From Jiangella anatolica (GTDB lineage: Bacteria > Actinomycetota > Actinomycetes > Jiangellales > Jiangellaceae): 64,000 bases of DNA. Location of the stretch: positions 62,001 through 126,000 of the forward strand of contig NZ_POTW01000004.1 of assembly GCF_003236295.1 (NCBI RefSeq), written 5' to 3'. The notes under the pieces are model-generated. The model saw only the letters and a list, made by a program, of their open reading frames with translations. It was not told the origin of the DNA and made no database searches. The translations under genes were made by a program, and so were the position numbers. The stretch's first letter is position 1; every line of letters begins with the position of its first letter. Below are positions 40,184 to 48,346 of this stretch, one piece after another.

Positions 40184-40866
40184 GACGGAGCTCCGTTCAG
40201 GGACGCGTCGCGAGCAGGATGCGATTCCGCGAGGATCGGGCTGAGCATGCGTTCGGTGCGCAGGACGATCAGCCGCTCGTCGGGTTGCTGGTGGCGCAGC
40301 CAGCGGCCGCGCAGGGGATCGTCGGCCGGCAGCCCGGCGTGGCACGCGATGGCGGCTCGCTGCCGTTCCCGGTCGGCGTCGACGACGAGGACCTGCTGGG
40401 CGCGACCCGGCTGGGGTGCGCGGAGGGTCCAGGCGTAGAGCGTGCTGCCGAGCCTCGTCGCGGCCCGGTAGGCCGCGCGCATCGACCGGACGTGGTCCGG
40501 GTGCGCGTCGGGCGCGGTGGCATCGACGGTGAGCAGGGCGTCGGCGTCGCGGCCGACATCGATGATCTCGTCGGCGAGCTCGTCGATCGTGACGGTCATG
40601 AGGGTGCCCGGGGCGTGCTCGAGAAGAGCGACGTCGGCCGCGCCCAGACGGCGAGTGGCTCGTGCGAGGTCGCGGGCGCGGTCCAGGCGGCGCCGGGGCA
40701 CCGGATCGGTGCGCCGGCCGTGCGTCAGGCACACGATGTGCACCATCGTGCCGGCGTCGGCGAAGGCGGCGATGACACCACCGAGGGCGAACGTCGCGTC
40801 GTAGGGATGGGCGCAGACGGCGAGTAGCCGCCGCACCGCGGGCACCTGCTTCGTGTGCTTCGTCAT
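40180..40866 (-). CDS. PIG-L/LmbE-fold protein with altered active-site motif
   Basis: The 228-residue protein has the LmbE fold. The motif AHPDDE reads AHPYDATFALGG, so the catalytic aspartate is Tyr while the metal-binding His and second Asp remain; the distal PDHV is kept (APDAHPDHVRSM). Family members such as MshB deacetylate GlcNAc-linked substrates with zinc. Loss of the general base suggests changed or absent activity. It is first in the operon with USP and the small membrane protein. Confidence 0.75.
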   Translation of the reverse strand: MTKHTKQVPAVRRLLAVCAHPYDATFALGGVIAAFADAGTMVHIVCLTHGRRTDPVPRRRLDRARDLARATRRLGAADVALLEHAPGTLMTVTIDELADEIIDVGRDADALLTVDATAPDAHPDHVRSMRAAYRAATRLGSTLYAWTLRAPQPGRAQQVLVVDADRERQRAAIACHAGLPADDPLRGRWLRHQQPDERLIVLRTERMLSPILAESHPARDASLNGAPS

Positions 40867-40922
40867 GTCTCCAGCGTCCGGCGGTGCGAGTGGTGGGCGT
40901 AGAGGCGTAAGACCGTGAACGA

Positions 40923-40935
40923 GGGACTTTCGGCC
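40923..40935. promoter_or_regulatory. DosR-type box before the PIG-L/USP operon
   Basis: GGGACTTTCGGCC resembles the DosR half-site pair GGGACTTTAGTCCC and similar actinobacterial boxes. It lies about 57 bp upstream of the PIG-L start and overlaps the stop of the next USP gene. Confidence 0.65.
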
Positions 40936-41873
40936 TACGCGGACCGCGACGCCGCGGTGGTGGTCCGCGACGGCGTTCGTGCGCGGGCGGGGTGTACGAC
41001 GGCGACCGGGCAGCGCGCATCGTGCAGCAGCCGCTGGCCGACCGAGCCGAGGATGAGTCCCGAGATCCGCCCGCGGCCGCGGGAGCCGACGACGACGACG
41101 AGCTGGGCGCCGGCGCTGGCTCCGGCCAGCTCGTCGCCCGGGTCGGCGGCGGACAGGCGGGTGCTCACCGCCACTGCGCGGTACCGTGAGGCGTAGTTCG
41201 CCAGCCGGGCGGCCAGCGTCGGCACCATGCCGCCGAAGTACCGCTCGGGGTGGCGGGGTTCGCCGAGGTCGGGCCGGCCGATGTGGACCACGCTGAGCGG
41301 GGCCTGACGCGCCAGCGCCTCCCGGAAGGCGAAGCCGAGCACACCGTCCGCCGCGCGGTCGTCGGCGACACCGGCCACGATCGGCCGGCCGGCGGCCGCC
41401 TGCGGCTCGGTTCCGACCACGACCACCGGGCAGCGTGCGTGTGCCGCTACGGTGGCGCTCACCGAACCGAGTGTCGCGGTCGCCACCGGGCCGCGTCGGC
41501 GGGTGCCGACGACCAGCATGGCGGCGTCAACGGAGTCCTCGATCAGCGCCGGCGCGGCGGCGCCGGGCGCGCGGCGTCCGGTGACGGTGCCGGGCCGCAG
41601 ACGCAGCCGGGCGAAGGCCAGTGCGCGGTCGAGGTCGTCGTCTGAGGGATGCCGGCTCGGGTGGGCCGGCACCATGAACGTCTCGCCCGCGACATCGGGG
41701 CGGTAGGGCACGTACCGCTGCAGTTCGGGGGCGTCGGCGACCAGCACCACGCGCAGTGGCGCGCGGTGCAGCCGAGCGGTCGCCACGGCCCAGTGCAGGG
41801 CCGCTTCGCTGTCGGGCCGGCCGTCGATACCGACGACGATCGGCCGGGCGGTCGCTGTGAGCGTGTTCCACAT
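40935..41873 (-). CDS. Tandem universal stress protein, second copy
   Basis: The 312-residue protein has two USP domains (IVVGIDGRPDSEAALHWAVA; RPIVAGVADDRAADGVLGF) ending with VVVGSRGRGRISGLILGSVG. It adds a low-complexity tail of about 20 residues. It follows an uncharacterised gene by 19 bp on the same strand. USPs bind ATP or other ligands during stress; exact roles are unknown. Confidence 0.88.
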   Translation of the reverse strand: MWNTLTATARPIVVGIDGRPDSEAALHWAVATARLHRAPLRVVLVADAPELQRYVPYRPDVAGETFMVPAHPSRHPSDDDLDRALAFARLRLRPGTVTGRRAPGAAAPALIEDSVDAAMLVVGTRRRGPVATATLGSVSATVAAHARCPVVVVGTEPQAAAGRPIVAGVADDRAADGVLGFAFREALARQAPLSVVHIGRPDLGEPRHPERYFGGMVPTLAARLANYASRYRAVAVSTRLSAADPGDELAGASAGAQLVVVVGSRGRGRISGLILGSVGQRLLHDARCPVAVVHPARARTPSRTTTAASRSA

Positions 41874-41892
41874 GTCGGCCTCCGACGCTGAC

Positions 41893-42522
41893 TCAGCGGG
41901 GGGTCCGGGCGGAACCGGCGGTCGGCGCCGGGGTGCCGGCGAGGATCGTGACCCGGGCGACGGCCCAGTAGCGGCTGAGCGCGGCCAACGCCGCGCGGAT
42001 GGCCGGGCGCAGTTCCTCGCGCACCCGGACTGGCACCGGCCGCTCGAACATCAGCGAGACCTCGATGACGTCGTGGTCCGCGCTGATCTCCAGGCGCCGT
42101 GGCGACCTGAGTCCGTGTGGCCTCAGCACGTCGGCGACGGCTTGCCGGACCCGCCGGTGGGCGGTGGCCGACGTCGGCCGGACCGCCTTCGCAGCCGCGT
42201 CGACAACCCCCGTGGGCGAGCAGTGTGCGTCGGCGCGCGTCCACGGGCCCTCGACCGAGGGGTAGCCGCACAGCACCGTCGGCACCTCGGCGACGGTGGC
42301 GCACAGGAAGGGCCGGTCTCTGTCGACCGGCGGGTCCGGGCGCTCCCGGACGTGGACGAGGACATCGGCCATGTGGTCGGCCAGTGGGCACGTCCCGCCG
42401 ATCGCGAGGGCGCAGCGCTCGCCACCGCGGCAGGTGTACACGGTGTGACCGGCGCGGCGCAGCCGGTCGAGGACCTCGACCGCGTCGCCGCCCCGCATGG
42501 ATGAGGAGAGCAGGATACGCAT
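41893..42522 (-). CDS. Hypothetical protein, possible two-domain stress protein
   Basis: From ATG 42522 (GGTGAG-type region upstream) the protein has 209 residues and no family I recognise. The N-terminal half begins MRILLSSSMRGGDAVEVLDR and contains CRGGERCALAIGGTCPLADH, which could place four cysteines together. The C-terminal half (RRLEISADHDVIEVSLMFER) is beta-rich. It shares a divergent control region with a USP gene and is probably in the same regulon. Confidence 0.6.
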   Translation of the reverse strand: MRILLSSSMRGGDAVEVLDRLRRAGHTVYTCRGGERCALAIGGTCPLADHMADVLVHVRERPDPPVDRDRPFLCATVAEVPTVLCGYPSVEGPWTRADAHCSPTGVVDAAAKAVRPTSATAHRRVRQAVADVLRPHGLRSPRRLEISADHDVIEVSLMFERPVPVRVREELRPAIRAALAALSRYWAVARVTILAGTPAPTAGSARTPR

Positions 42523-42592
42523 GGGACTCACCTGTTCCTGAGCTGGACGGATTCGTGGGTGAGGTGCTCCGGGCCGCGGCGCCGACGCCACG

Positions 42593-42670
42593 ATCCCTAC
42601 GACCGACGCTACGGAGCGCCCATCCGGCCACCCAGGGTCGTAGGCCGGTCCGCCGCGGGACCTTCGCCCC
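42593..42670. promoter_or_regulatory. Cluster of DosR-type boxes in a divergent promoter
   Basis: GGGACCTTCGCCCC (42657-42670) lies 57 bp before the USP start. GGGTCGTAGGCC (42635-42646) and, on the other strand, GGTCGTAGGGAT (42593-42604) are weaker variants. The cluster could serve the USP gene on the plus strand and the uncharacterised gene on the minus strand. Confidence 0.6.
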
Positions 42671-42727
42671 CACGTCGTGGGCCACGCTGCTCTGCTGCAC
42701 CGGCGGCGGACGAGGTGTGCTGGAGTC

Positions 42728-43624
42728 ATGAGCACAGCACCCACTCGCACCGAACGACCGTTGACCGAGCGGCCCATCGTCGTCGGGCTCGACGGCTCTC
42801 CGAGCGCCCTGGTCGCGCTGGACTGGGCCGCCGCGGAGGCCCGGACGCGCGGCTGCGGACTGACGCTGGTCTACGCCCATCCGGGCGACCGGTACTCGCT
42901 GGCGGTCATCGACCTGGCTCCGCGGGAGCTGGCCGACGACATCTTCGATGAGGCGCTGGACCGCCTGACGAGTCAGGGGTTCGGCGACCTCGAGGTGCGC
43001 ACGGCTCTGCGGTACGGCCTGGTGCCGCGGGTCCTGGTCCGTGCCTCGCTGCGCGCGCCGATGCTGGTCGTCGGCCGGCAGGGGCTCGGACGGTTCGCCG
43101 AGCTGGTCATGGGCTCGACGTCGCTGGCCTGTGCCGCCCACACCCGGGTGCCGCTGACGATCGTCCCGGACGGCTGGGCGCCTCCCGTCCGGCCCCGCGA
43201 TTGCGTGCTGCTCGGCGTCGACGGGTCCGCCCGTGGCGAGGCCGCCGTCGAGTACGCCTTCGGCCTCGCCGCAGAGCGTCACGCGCGGATCGTCGCCGTC
43301 CACGCGATCCAGCTGCCCCTCGGCTACCCGGCCGACCGGCCGCTGCGCCCCGACGCCGCCCGGTACGAGGAGGCGGCCGCCGCAGCTTTCCAGTCCTCCG
43401 TCGAGCCCTGGCGCGCGAAGGTCCCCGAGGTCGACGTGACGACGGCGGTCGAGTACGAGCATCCCGCCGTGGCGCTCGCCCACTACGCGGCCGGAGCGGA
43501 TCTCGCGGTGATCGGCGGCCGCGGCCACGGCCGGGTCACCGGCATGCTGCTCGGCTCGGTCGCCCGCAGCGTCCTGCGCCGCATGCCGATCCCCGTCACC
43601 GTCGTCCGTGACCGTAAGGTCTGA
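42728..43624 (+). CDS. Tandem universal stress protein, third copy
   Basis: From ATG 42728 the protein has 298 residues with two USP domains (PIVVGLDGSPSALVALDWAA, VLLGVDGSARGEAAVEYAFG). Both have nucleotide-binding ends (VVGRQGLGRFAELVMGSTSL, IGGRGHGRVTGMLLGSVARS). It is preceded by a DosR-like box. The gene converges on flavodoxin. Confidence 0.9.
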   Translation: MSTAPTRTERPLTERPIVVGLDGSPSALVALDWAAAEARTRGCGLTLVYAHPGDRYSLAVIDLAPRELADDIFDEALDRLTSQGFGDLEVRTALRYGLVPRVLVRASLRAPMLVVGRQGLGRFAELVMGSTSLACAAHTRVPLTIVPDGWAPPVRPRDCVLLGVDGSARGEAAVEYAFGLAAERHARIVAVHAIQLPLGYPADRPLRPDAARYEEAAAAAFQSSVEPWRAKVPEVDVTTAVEYEHPAVALAHYAAGADLAVIGGRGHGRVTGMLLGSVARSVLRRMPIPVTVVRDRKV

Positions 43625-43736
43625 CGCGACCGAGGCCGGCCGGTCACCGCTGCCCGGGTCGGACGCGGACCACTGCCTCGGGTGGGTCGTCCACGACCGG
43701 AGGGACAGCTCGGAAGATCTCCGGGTTCGGGACGCT

Positions 43737-44234
43737 TCAGGTCCGTGCCAGGCCGAGCTGTTGGCCCCAGCGGCGGGCGCGTTCCACCTCGCCGGCGGCG
43801 AGCGGCCCTTCCAGGTCGGTGACGTAGAAGCTGGTCGCCGCGGCGAACGGCCGGAAGCCTCGGCGGCGCAGCTGCCGTCGTGCGGCGTGCGCCGCGGAAC
43901 CCGGCAGGTGCGGATGGTCGGCTTTCGTGTCGAACGTGGCGAAGAGTGTGCCGTCGCCGTGCGCGGTCGCGATCCAGTCGCGGATGCCGCCGGCCTTCGA
44001 CGCCACGGTCCCGGCGCCGCGATCGGCCGCACTCTTGCGGGTGGACTCGCGGCTCATGCCGAAGGCGTGCGTCGGCCCGCCGACGACGAGCAGATCCACG
44101 CCGTCGACGGAGTCGTCCGCGGAGCCGACCTCGACGGTGTCGACAGTCATGGTCTCCGACAGGCCGTCGGCGATCGCCTCGGCGATCTTCTCGGTGTTGC
44201 CGAACATGGACTCGAAGATGACGAGTGCGCGCAT
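43737..44234 (-). CDS. Flavodoxin-family protein
   Basis: The 165-residue protein starts ALVIFESMFGNTEKIAEAIA, the flavodoxin FMN-phosphate loop, followed by VGGPTHAFGMSRESTRKSAA. It can carry one or two electrons with FMN. It sits inside the dormancy-like cluster and has a DosR-type box about 100 bp upstream of its start. Confidence 0.85.
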   Translation of the reverse strand: MRALVIFESMFGNTEKIAEAIADGLSETMTVDTVEVGSADDSVDGVDLLVVGGPTHAFGMSRESTRKSAADRGAGTVASKAGGIRDWIATAHGDGTLFATFDTKADHPHLPGSAAHAARRQLRRRGFRPFAAATSFYVTDLEGPLAAGEVERARRWGQQLGLART

Positions 44235-44332
44235 GGCGGTCGCTCCTTCGACACTCGGACGGTGGTGTTCTCGATACCTCGACCCTCGACCCCCTGCCGG
44301 CGTCGCACCACCTTCGTTGGGCCTCTGACCTC

Positions 44333-44346
44333 GGGACCTTCGGCCC
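44333..44346. promoter_or_regulatory. DosR-type box between flavodoxin and the sensor kinase
   Basis: GGGACCTTCGGCCC is the best match to the local consensus. It lies 99 bp before the flavodoxin start on one side and 179 bp before the kinase start on the other. Confidence 0.65.
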
Positions 44347-44524
44347 AGCCGGTTGCACGTAGAGGCGCGGTCAGCGGCGGCCGAGTTGTCCGCGCACGGT
44401 CAGGCCTGCGTTCTTCGGCGGTCCCCGTTGGACCTGCGTGTGGCCCTGCTGCCGCGGAGTCTTCTCGACTTCACCGGGGACACGATGGGAGACTGATCAG
44501 CGCGTCTGCAGGGGGTTGTCCGTG

Positions 44525-46228
44525 ATGTCCGAGTCCGAACAGTTGCTGCCCAAGCTCCCGTTGGACGAGCTCCTGGGCGAGGTGCAGTCCCGCCTGCAGG
44601 CGGTGGTCGCCGCCCGCGACGGGGTGCACGCGCTGCTCGAGGCCGTGGTGTCGATCGGGCGCGACCTGGAGCTGGAGACCGCGCTGCGGCGCATCGTCGA
44701 GGCAGCCATCGACCTCGTCGACTGCCGCTACGGCGCGCTCGGCGTCATCGGCGACGACGGTCAGCTCGCTCAGTTCATTCCCATCGGGGTGACCGAGGAG
44801 CAGATCGCGCGGATCGCGCACTGGCCGCACGGCCGTGGACTGCTCGGCTTATTGATCAAGGAGCCGGAGACCCTGCGGCTGGCCGAGATCTCGGGGCACC
44901 CGGAGTCCTACGGCTTCCCCGAGGGACATCCGCCCATGCACAGCTTCCTGGGCGTGCCGATCCGGATCCGCGACGAGGTCTTCGGCAACCTCTATCTGAC
45001 GGAGAAGAGGAACGGCCGCGACTTCGACGAGCAGGACGAGATCATCGTCAAGGCGCTGGCCACCGCGGCGGGCATCGCCATCGAGAACGCCCGGCTCTAC
45101 GACGCGACGCGGCGGCGCGAGATCTGGCTCGACGCGTCGGCGGAGGTCACGCAGGCCCTGCTCTCGGGTAGCGAGGTCGGTGACGCGCTCGGGCTCATCG
45201 TCGCGCATGCTCGCGCGATGGCCGCCGCGCAGTCGGCCGTCGTCGTGGTGCCCAACGGGGCGGGGCGGCTCATGCGCGTGGTGGCGGCCGACGGTGAGGG
45301 GGCGGCGTCGCTCGCCGATCTCGAGTTCTCCGCGGCCGGCACGTTGTCCGCGGCCGTGCTGGAGTCGGGAGAACCGCGAGCCGTGAACGAGCTCCGGCTG
45401 GGGGCCGAGCCGTCGCCGCTGCTCGATCGCATGCCCGATGGTCCGGCGTTGCTGGTGCCCCTCGGGGCGCCGCCGCGGGTTCGCGGGGTCCTGGTGCTGG
45501 TGAAGTCGAAGGGTGAGTCGCCGTTCGTGGGGCCGGCAGTGCGGATGCTGCACGCGTTCGCCGGGCAGGCGGCCGTCGGGCTGGAGCTGGCCGATACGCG
45601 TCGGGAGGCCGAGCGGCACGGGCTGGTCGACGACCGCGAGCGGATCGCTCGCGACCTGCACGACGTGGTCGTGCAGCGGCTGTTCGCCAGCGCCATGAGC
45701 CTGACCGCCGTGGCCCGGCTGATCGACCGGCCGGACCTGGCCGCTCGCGTGCAGCACACCGTCGACGACCTCGACGCCACCATCCGGCAGATCCGCTCGA
45801 CCATCTTCGCGCTGCAGTCGGCGAGGGACGACGTCGCGCCCACGTTGCGCGGCCGGCTGGTCGACATCGTCGAACCGGCCCGCGAGCAACTGGGCTTCGC
45901 GCCGGGTCTGCAGCTGATCGGCGAGCTCGACAACGCCGTCCCCGATGAGGTCGCCGAGCAGGTGATACCGGTGCTGCAGGAGGCGCTGTCCAACGTCGTG
46001 CGTCATGCCCGCGCCAGCCGGGTCGACATCGTCGTCGAGGCCTCCGCCGGCCGGCTGCGACTGACCGTCGCCGACGACGGTGTCGGTCTGCCCCAGGACG
46101 GCCGGCGCAGCGGGCTGGCCAACCTCACCGAACGGGCCGAGCGGCTCGGCGGATCGTTCGAGGCCGTGGCCGGCGACGCCGGTGGCACCGTGGTGCGCTG
46201 GGAGGTGCCGCTTCAGCCGTCGCGGTGA
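44525..46228 (+). CDS. devS: DosS/DevS-like GAF-GAF sensor histidine kinase
   Basis: The 567-residue protein (ATG 44525; a GTG lies one codon earlier) has two GAF domains (about 40-195 and 200-360). A HisKA_3 dimerisation helix carries the phosphorylated histidine RIARDLHDVVVQRL (His379). The ATPase domain follows with ALSNVVRHARASRV, VADDGVGLP and RSGLANLTERAERLGG. The first GAF contains GHPPMHSFLGVPIRIRDE (His135), aligned with the haem-ligand region of M. tuberculosis DosS, so it may sense O2, NO, CO or redox state. It converges on the regulator gene with a 16-bp overlap. Confidence 0.92.
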   Translation: MSESEQLLPKLPLDELLGEVQSRLQAVVAARDGVHALLEAVVSIGRDLELETALRRIVEAAIDLVDCRYGALGVIGDDGQLAQFIPIGVTEEQIARIAHWPHGRGLLGLLIKEPETLRLAEISGHPESYGFPEGHPPMHSFLGVPIRIRDEVFGNLYLTEKRNGRDFDEQDEIIVKALATAAGIAIENARLYDATRRREIWLDASAEVTQALLSGSEVGDALGLIVAHARAMAAAQSAVVVVPNGAGRLMRVVAADGEGAASLADLEFSAAGTLSAAVLESGEPRAVNELRLGAEPSPLLDRMPDGPALLVPLGAPPRVRGVLVLVKSKGESPFVGPAVRMLHAFAGQAAVGLELADTRREAERHGLVDDRERIARDLHDVVVQRLFASAMSLTAVARLIDRPDLAARVQHTVDDLDATIRQIRSTIFALQSARDDVAPTLRGRLVDIVEPAREQLGFAPGLQLIGELDNAVPDEVAEQVIPVLQEALSNVVRHARASRVDIVVEASAGRLRLTVADDGVGLPQDGRRSGLANLTERAERLGGSFEAVAGDAGGTVVRWEVPLQPSR

Positions 46229-46887
46229 TGCTCGGCCTTGAGCGTGGCCGCGAGCGCGGCGGCCTGGGTGCGGCGGCTCATATCGAGCTTGGCGAGCAGG
46301 TTCGAGACGTAGTTCTTGACCGTCTTCTCGGCGAGGAACATCCGCTCGCCGATCTGCCGGTTCGTCAGGCCTTCGCCGATGAGGTCGAGGATGCGCCGTT
46401 CCTGGTCGGTCAGCGCGGCCAGCGGATCGGCGCGGTTCGCCCGGTCGCGCAGCCGGGCCAGCATGCGGGCCGTGCTCTCGGGGTCGAGCAGTGACTGTCC
46501 CATGGCCAGCGTGCGGACCGCGCCGATGATGTCGGTGCCGTGCACCTGTTTCAGCACGTAGCCGGCGGCGCCGGCCATGACGGCGTCGAACAGCGCGTCG
46601 TCGTCGGCGAAGGAGGTGAACATGAGGCACTGCAGGCCGGGCAGCTGGGAACGCATCTCGCGGCAGACGGTGACGCCGTCGCCGTCGGGAAGGCGGACAT
46701 CGAGGATGGCGACGTCGGGCCGCAGGGCGGGGATGCGGGCCATCGCCTGTTCGGCCGTGCCCGCCTCGCCGATGACCTCGATGTCAGGCTCGGTCTCGAG
46801 CAGCGCGGACACCCCGCGCCGGACGACCTCGTGGTCGTCGAGCAGGAAGACCTTGATCGGGCGGCCCTGGCCAGGTGCGGGCGACAT
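46213..46887 (-). CDS. devR: DosR/DevR-like NarL-family response regulator
   Basis: The receiver domain has FLLDDHEVVRRGVSALLE, the phosphoaccepting aspartate in DVAILDVRLPDGDG, and the conserved lysine in GYVLK. The LuxR helix-turn-helix reads LTNRQIGERMFLAEKTVKNY. These closely follow M. tuberculosis DosR. I place the start at ATG 46887 (224 residues) because a perfect box lies at 46942-46955. A GTG at 46926 is possible. It probably controls the boxes throughout this cluster, including its own. Confidence 0.92.
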   Translation of the reverse strand: MSPAPGQGRPIKVFLLDDHEVVRRGVSALLETEPDIEVIGEAGTAEQAMARIPALRPDVAILDVRLPDGDGVTVCREMRSQLPGLQCLMFTSFADDDALFDAVMAGAAGYVLKQVHGTDIIGAVRTLAMGQSLLDPESTARMLARLRDRANRADPLAALTDQERRILDLIGEGLTNRQIGERMFLAEKTVKNYVSNLLAKLDMSRRTQAAALAATLKAEHHRDG

Positions 46888-46941
46888 CGGCTCGTGCGTG
46901 TTCACGACATCGACGGTACCGCTCACGGACCGGGCGCGGCC

Positions 46942-46955
46942 GGGACGAAGGTCCC
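46942..46955. promoter_or_regulatory. Perfect DosR-type palindrome before devR
   Basis: GGGAC-GAAG-GTCCC is a perfect inverted repeat and the reverse complement of GGGACCTTCGTCCC. It would support autoregulation. Confidence 0.7.
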
Positions 46956-46989
46956 CTTCCGGTGGGACCGAGTGCTCTGCCTCGAACTG

Positions 46990-47003
46990 GGGACCTTCGC
47001 CTC
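46990..47003. promoter_or_regulatory. DosR-type box before the split-barrel flavin protein
   Basis: GGGACCTTCGCCTC lies 37 bp before the start codon at 47040, a position suited to an activator site. Confidence 0.6.
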
Positions 47004-47039
47004 TGCGCAGGCACGCACGGGCGCCGGATGCTTGGCTCT

Positions 47040-47474
47040 ATGAGTTCGTTGATCGACGTCGATTCCGCCGGTATCGAGAAGCTCGGCCGGCCGGCCTGCT
47101 ACGCGTTGCTGCGGTCGGTGCCGATCGGGCGGATCGTGTTCACCGAGGCCGCGCTGCCGGCGATCCAGCCGGTGAACTTCGTCCTCGACGGCGACGACGT
47201 GATCATCCGCACGGGCATGGGGTCCAAGCTCGCCGCTGCGACCCGGTCGGCCATCGTCGCCTTCGAGGCCGACGAGTATGACGCGGACACCCTGACCGGG
47301 TGGTCGGTGGTGCTCATCGGGCGCGCCGATGCCGTCGGCGACGAGCCTGAGCGGCGCCGCCTCGCCACCCTCGGGCTCACCCCGTGGGCGCTGGGGGAGC
47401 GGCCGCACTACATCCGCATCCGGCCCGAGATCGTCCGCGGCCGGCGTATCCCCACCCGGCCCGCGGCTCTGTGA
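47040..47474 (+). CDS. Pyridoxamine 5'-phosphate oxidase-like split-barrel protein
   Basis: The 144-residue protein has the FMN-binding split-barrel pattern: LRSVPIGRIVFTEAALPAIQ, PVNFVLDGDDVIIRTGMGSK, and WSVVLIGRADAV. It lacks the complete active site of true PdxH. Many DosR regulons include members of this group with unknown substrates (often F420 or flavin-linked). Confidence 0.82.
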   Translation: MSSLIDVDSAGIEKLGRPACYALLRSVPIGRIVFTEAALPAIQPVNFVLDGDDVIIRTGMGSKLAAATRSAIVAFEADEYDADTLTGWSVVLIGRADAVGDEPERRRLATLGLTPWALGERPHYIRIRPEIVRGRRIPTRPAAL

Positions 47475-47496
47475 GGCGACAGTCCCTCGGCGCAGA

Positions 47497-47508
47497 GCCG
47501 AAGGTCCC
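47497..47508. promoter_or_regulatory. DosR-type box before the DoxX-like gene
   Basis: GCCGAAGGTCCC is the reverse complement of GGGACCTTCGGC. It lies 100 bp before the DoxX-like start. Confidence 0.6.
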
Positions 47509-47607
47509 ATCAGGCGACGACCTTGGACAGCAGCGCCGAACCCGCCCCCGGCGGTGGACTGGAGTCAGCGCCGGAGAGGCCGGCGACATCCAGAAAGGGC
47601 AGGGACG

Positions 47608-48189
47608 ATGACCACGTCCAGCAGCCACGACGCGCCGATCCGGAACCTCCCGCGTCAGCGCACCGCGCCGGTGACCACCACCGGCACCGACCACCCCGAC
47701 GTTCGTCCCGTTGCACTCCAGTACGTCCTGGCCGTCCTGCGGCTGGCTCTGGGCTGGACGTTCCTGTGGGCGTTCCTGGACAAGACGTTCGGCCTGGGCT
47801 ACGCGACCCCGAGCGAGAACGCCTGGATCGACGGCGGCAGCCCCACCACCGGGTACCTGTCCGGTGTCGAGGGCCCGTTCGGCGACTTCTTCAACGACCT
47901 GGCCGGCACCACCTGGGTCGACTGGGTCTTCATGATCGGCCTGCTCGGCATCGGGCTGGCGCTGATCCTGGGCATCGGCATGCGCGTGGCCGCCGTGGCC
48001 GGTGTGCTGATGCTCGGCATGATGTACCTGGCCTCGCTGCCCCTGGACAACAACCCGTTCATGGACGAGCACATCACCGAGGCGCTCATGATCGTCGTGC
48101 TGGCCCTGACGTTCTCGGGTCGCTACCTCGGACTGGGCCGCTACTGGGAGCGCATCCCGTTCGTGCAGAAGAACCGCTGGCTCATCTGA
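47608..48189 (+). CDS. DoxX-like membrane protein
   Basis: The 193-residue protein has four membrane helices (about 35-55, 105-125, 130-148, 158-175). It carries a DoxX-like pattern (LRLALGWTFLWAFLDKTFGL, GIGLALILGIGMRVAAVAGV). DoxX-type proteins are linked to thiosulfate oxidation or redox stress; the role here is unknown. The ATG follows AAAGGGCAGGGACG. Confidence 0.75.
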   Translation: MTTSSSHDAPIRNLPRQRTAPVTTTGTDHPDVRPVALQYVLAVLRLALGWTFLWAFLDKTFGLGYATPSENAWIDGGSPTTGYLSGVEGPFGDFFNDLAGTTWVDWVFMIGLLGIGLALILGIGMRVAAVAGVLMLGMMYLASLPLDNNPFMDEHITEALMIVVLALTFSGRYLGLGRYWERIPFVQKNRWLI

Positions 48190-48205
48190 GCCGACGCAAC
48201 ACCTG

Positions 48206-48233
48206 CGCCGGGCCCGGCACACCGGGCCCGGCG
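48206..48233 (+). terminator. Terminator hairpin after DoxX-like gene
   Basis: CGCCGGGCCCGG and CCGGGCCCGGCG form a 12-bp perfect stem with a 4-base loop, 17 bases after the stop. Confidence 0.75.
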
Positions 48234-48346
48234 TTTGCGTGTGCGGCCGGAGTGTGACCCCGGATCGGCCGACTTGGCGTACCTGCCGAGGAAGGCCAGA
48301 CTGATGCGACTGGCCAGGAGGTTCGCTGGAAGGAGCCGAGCCTGAG

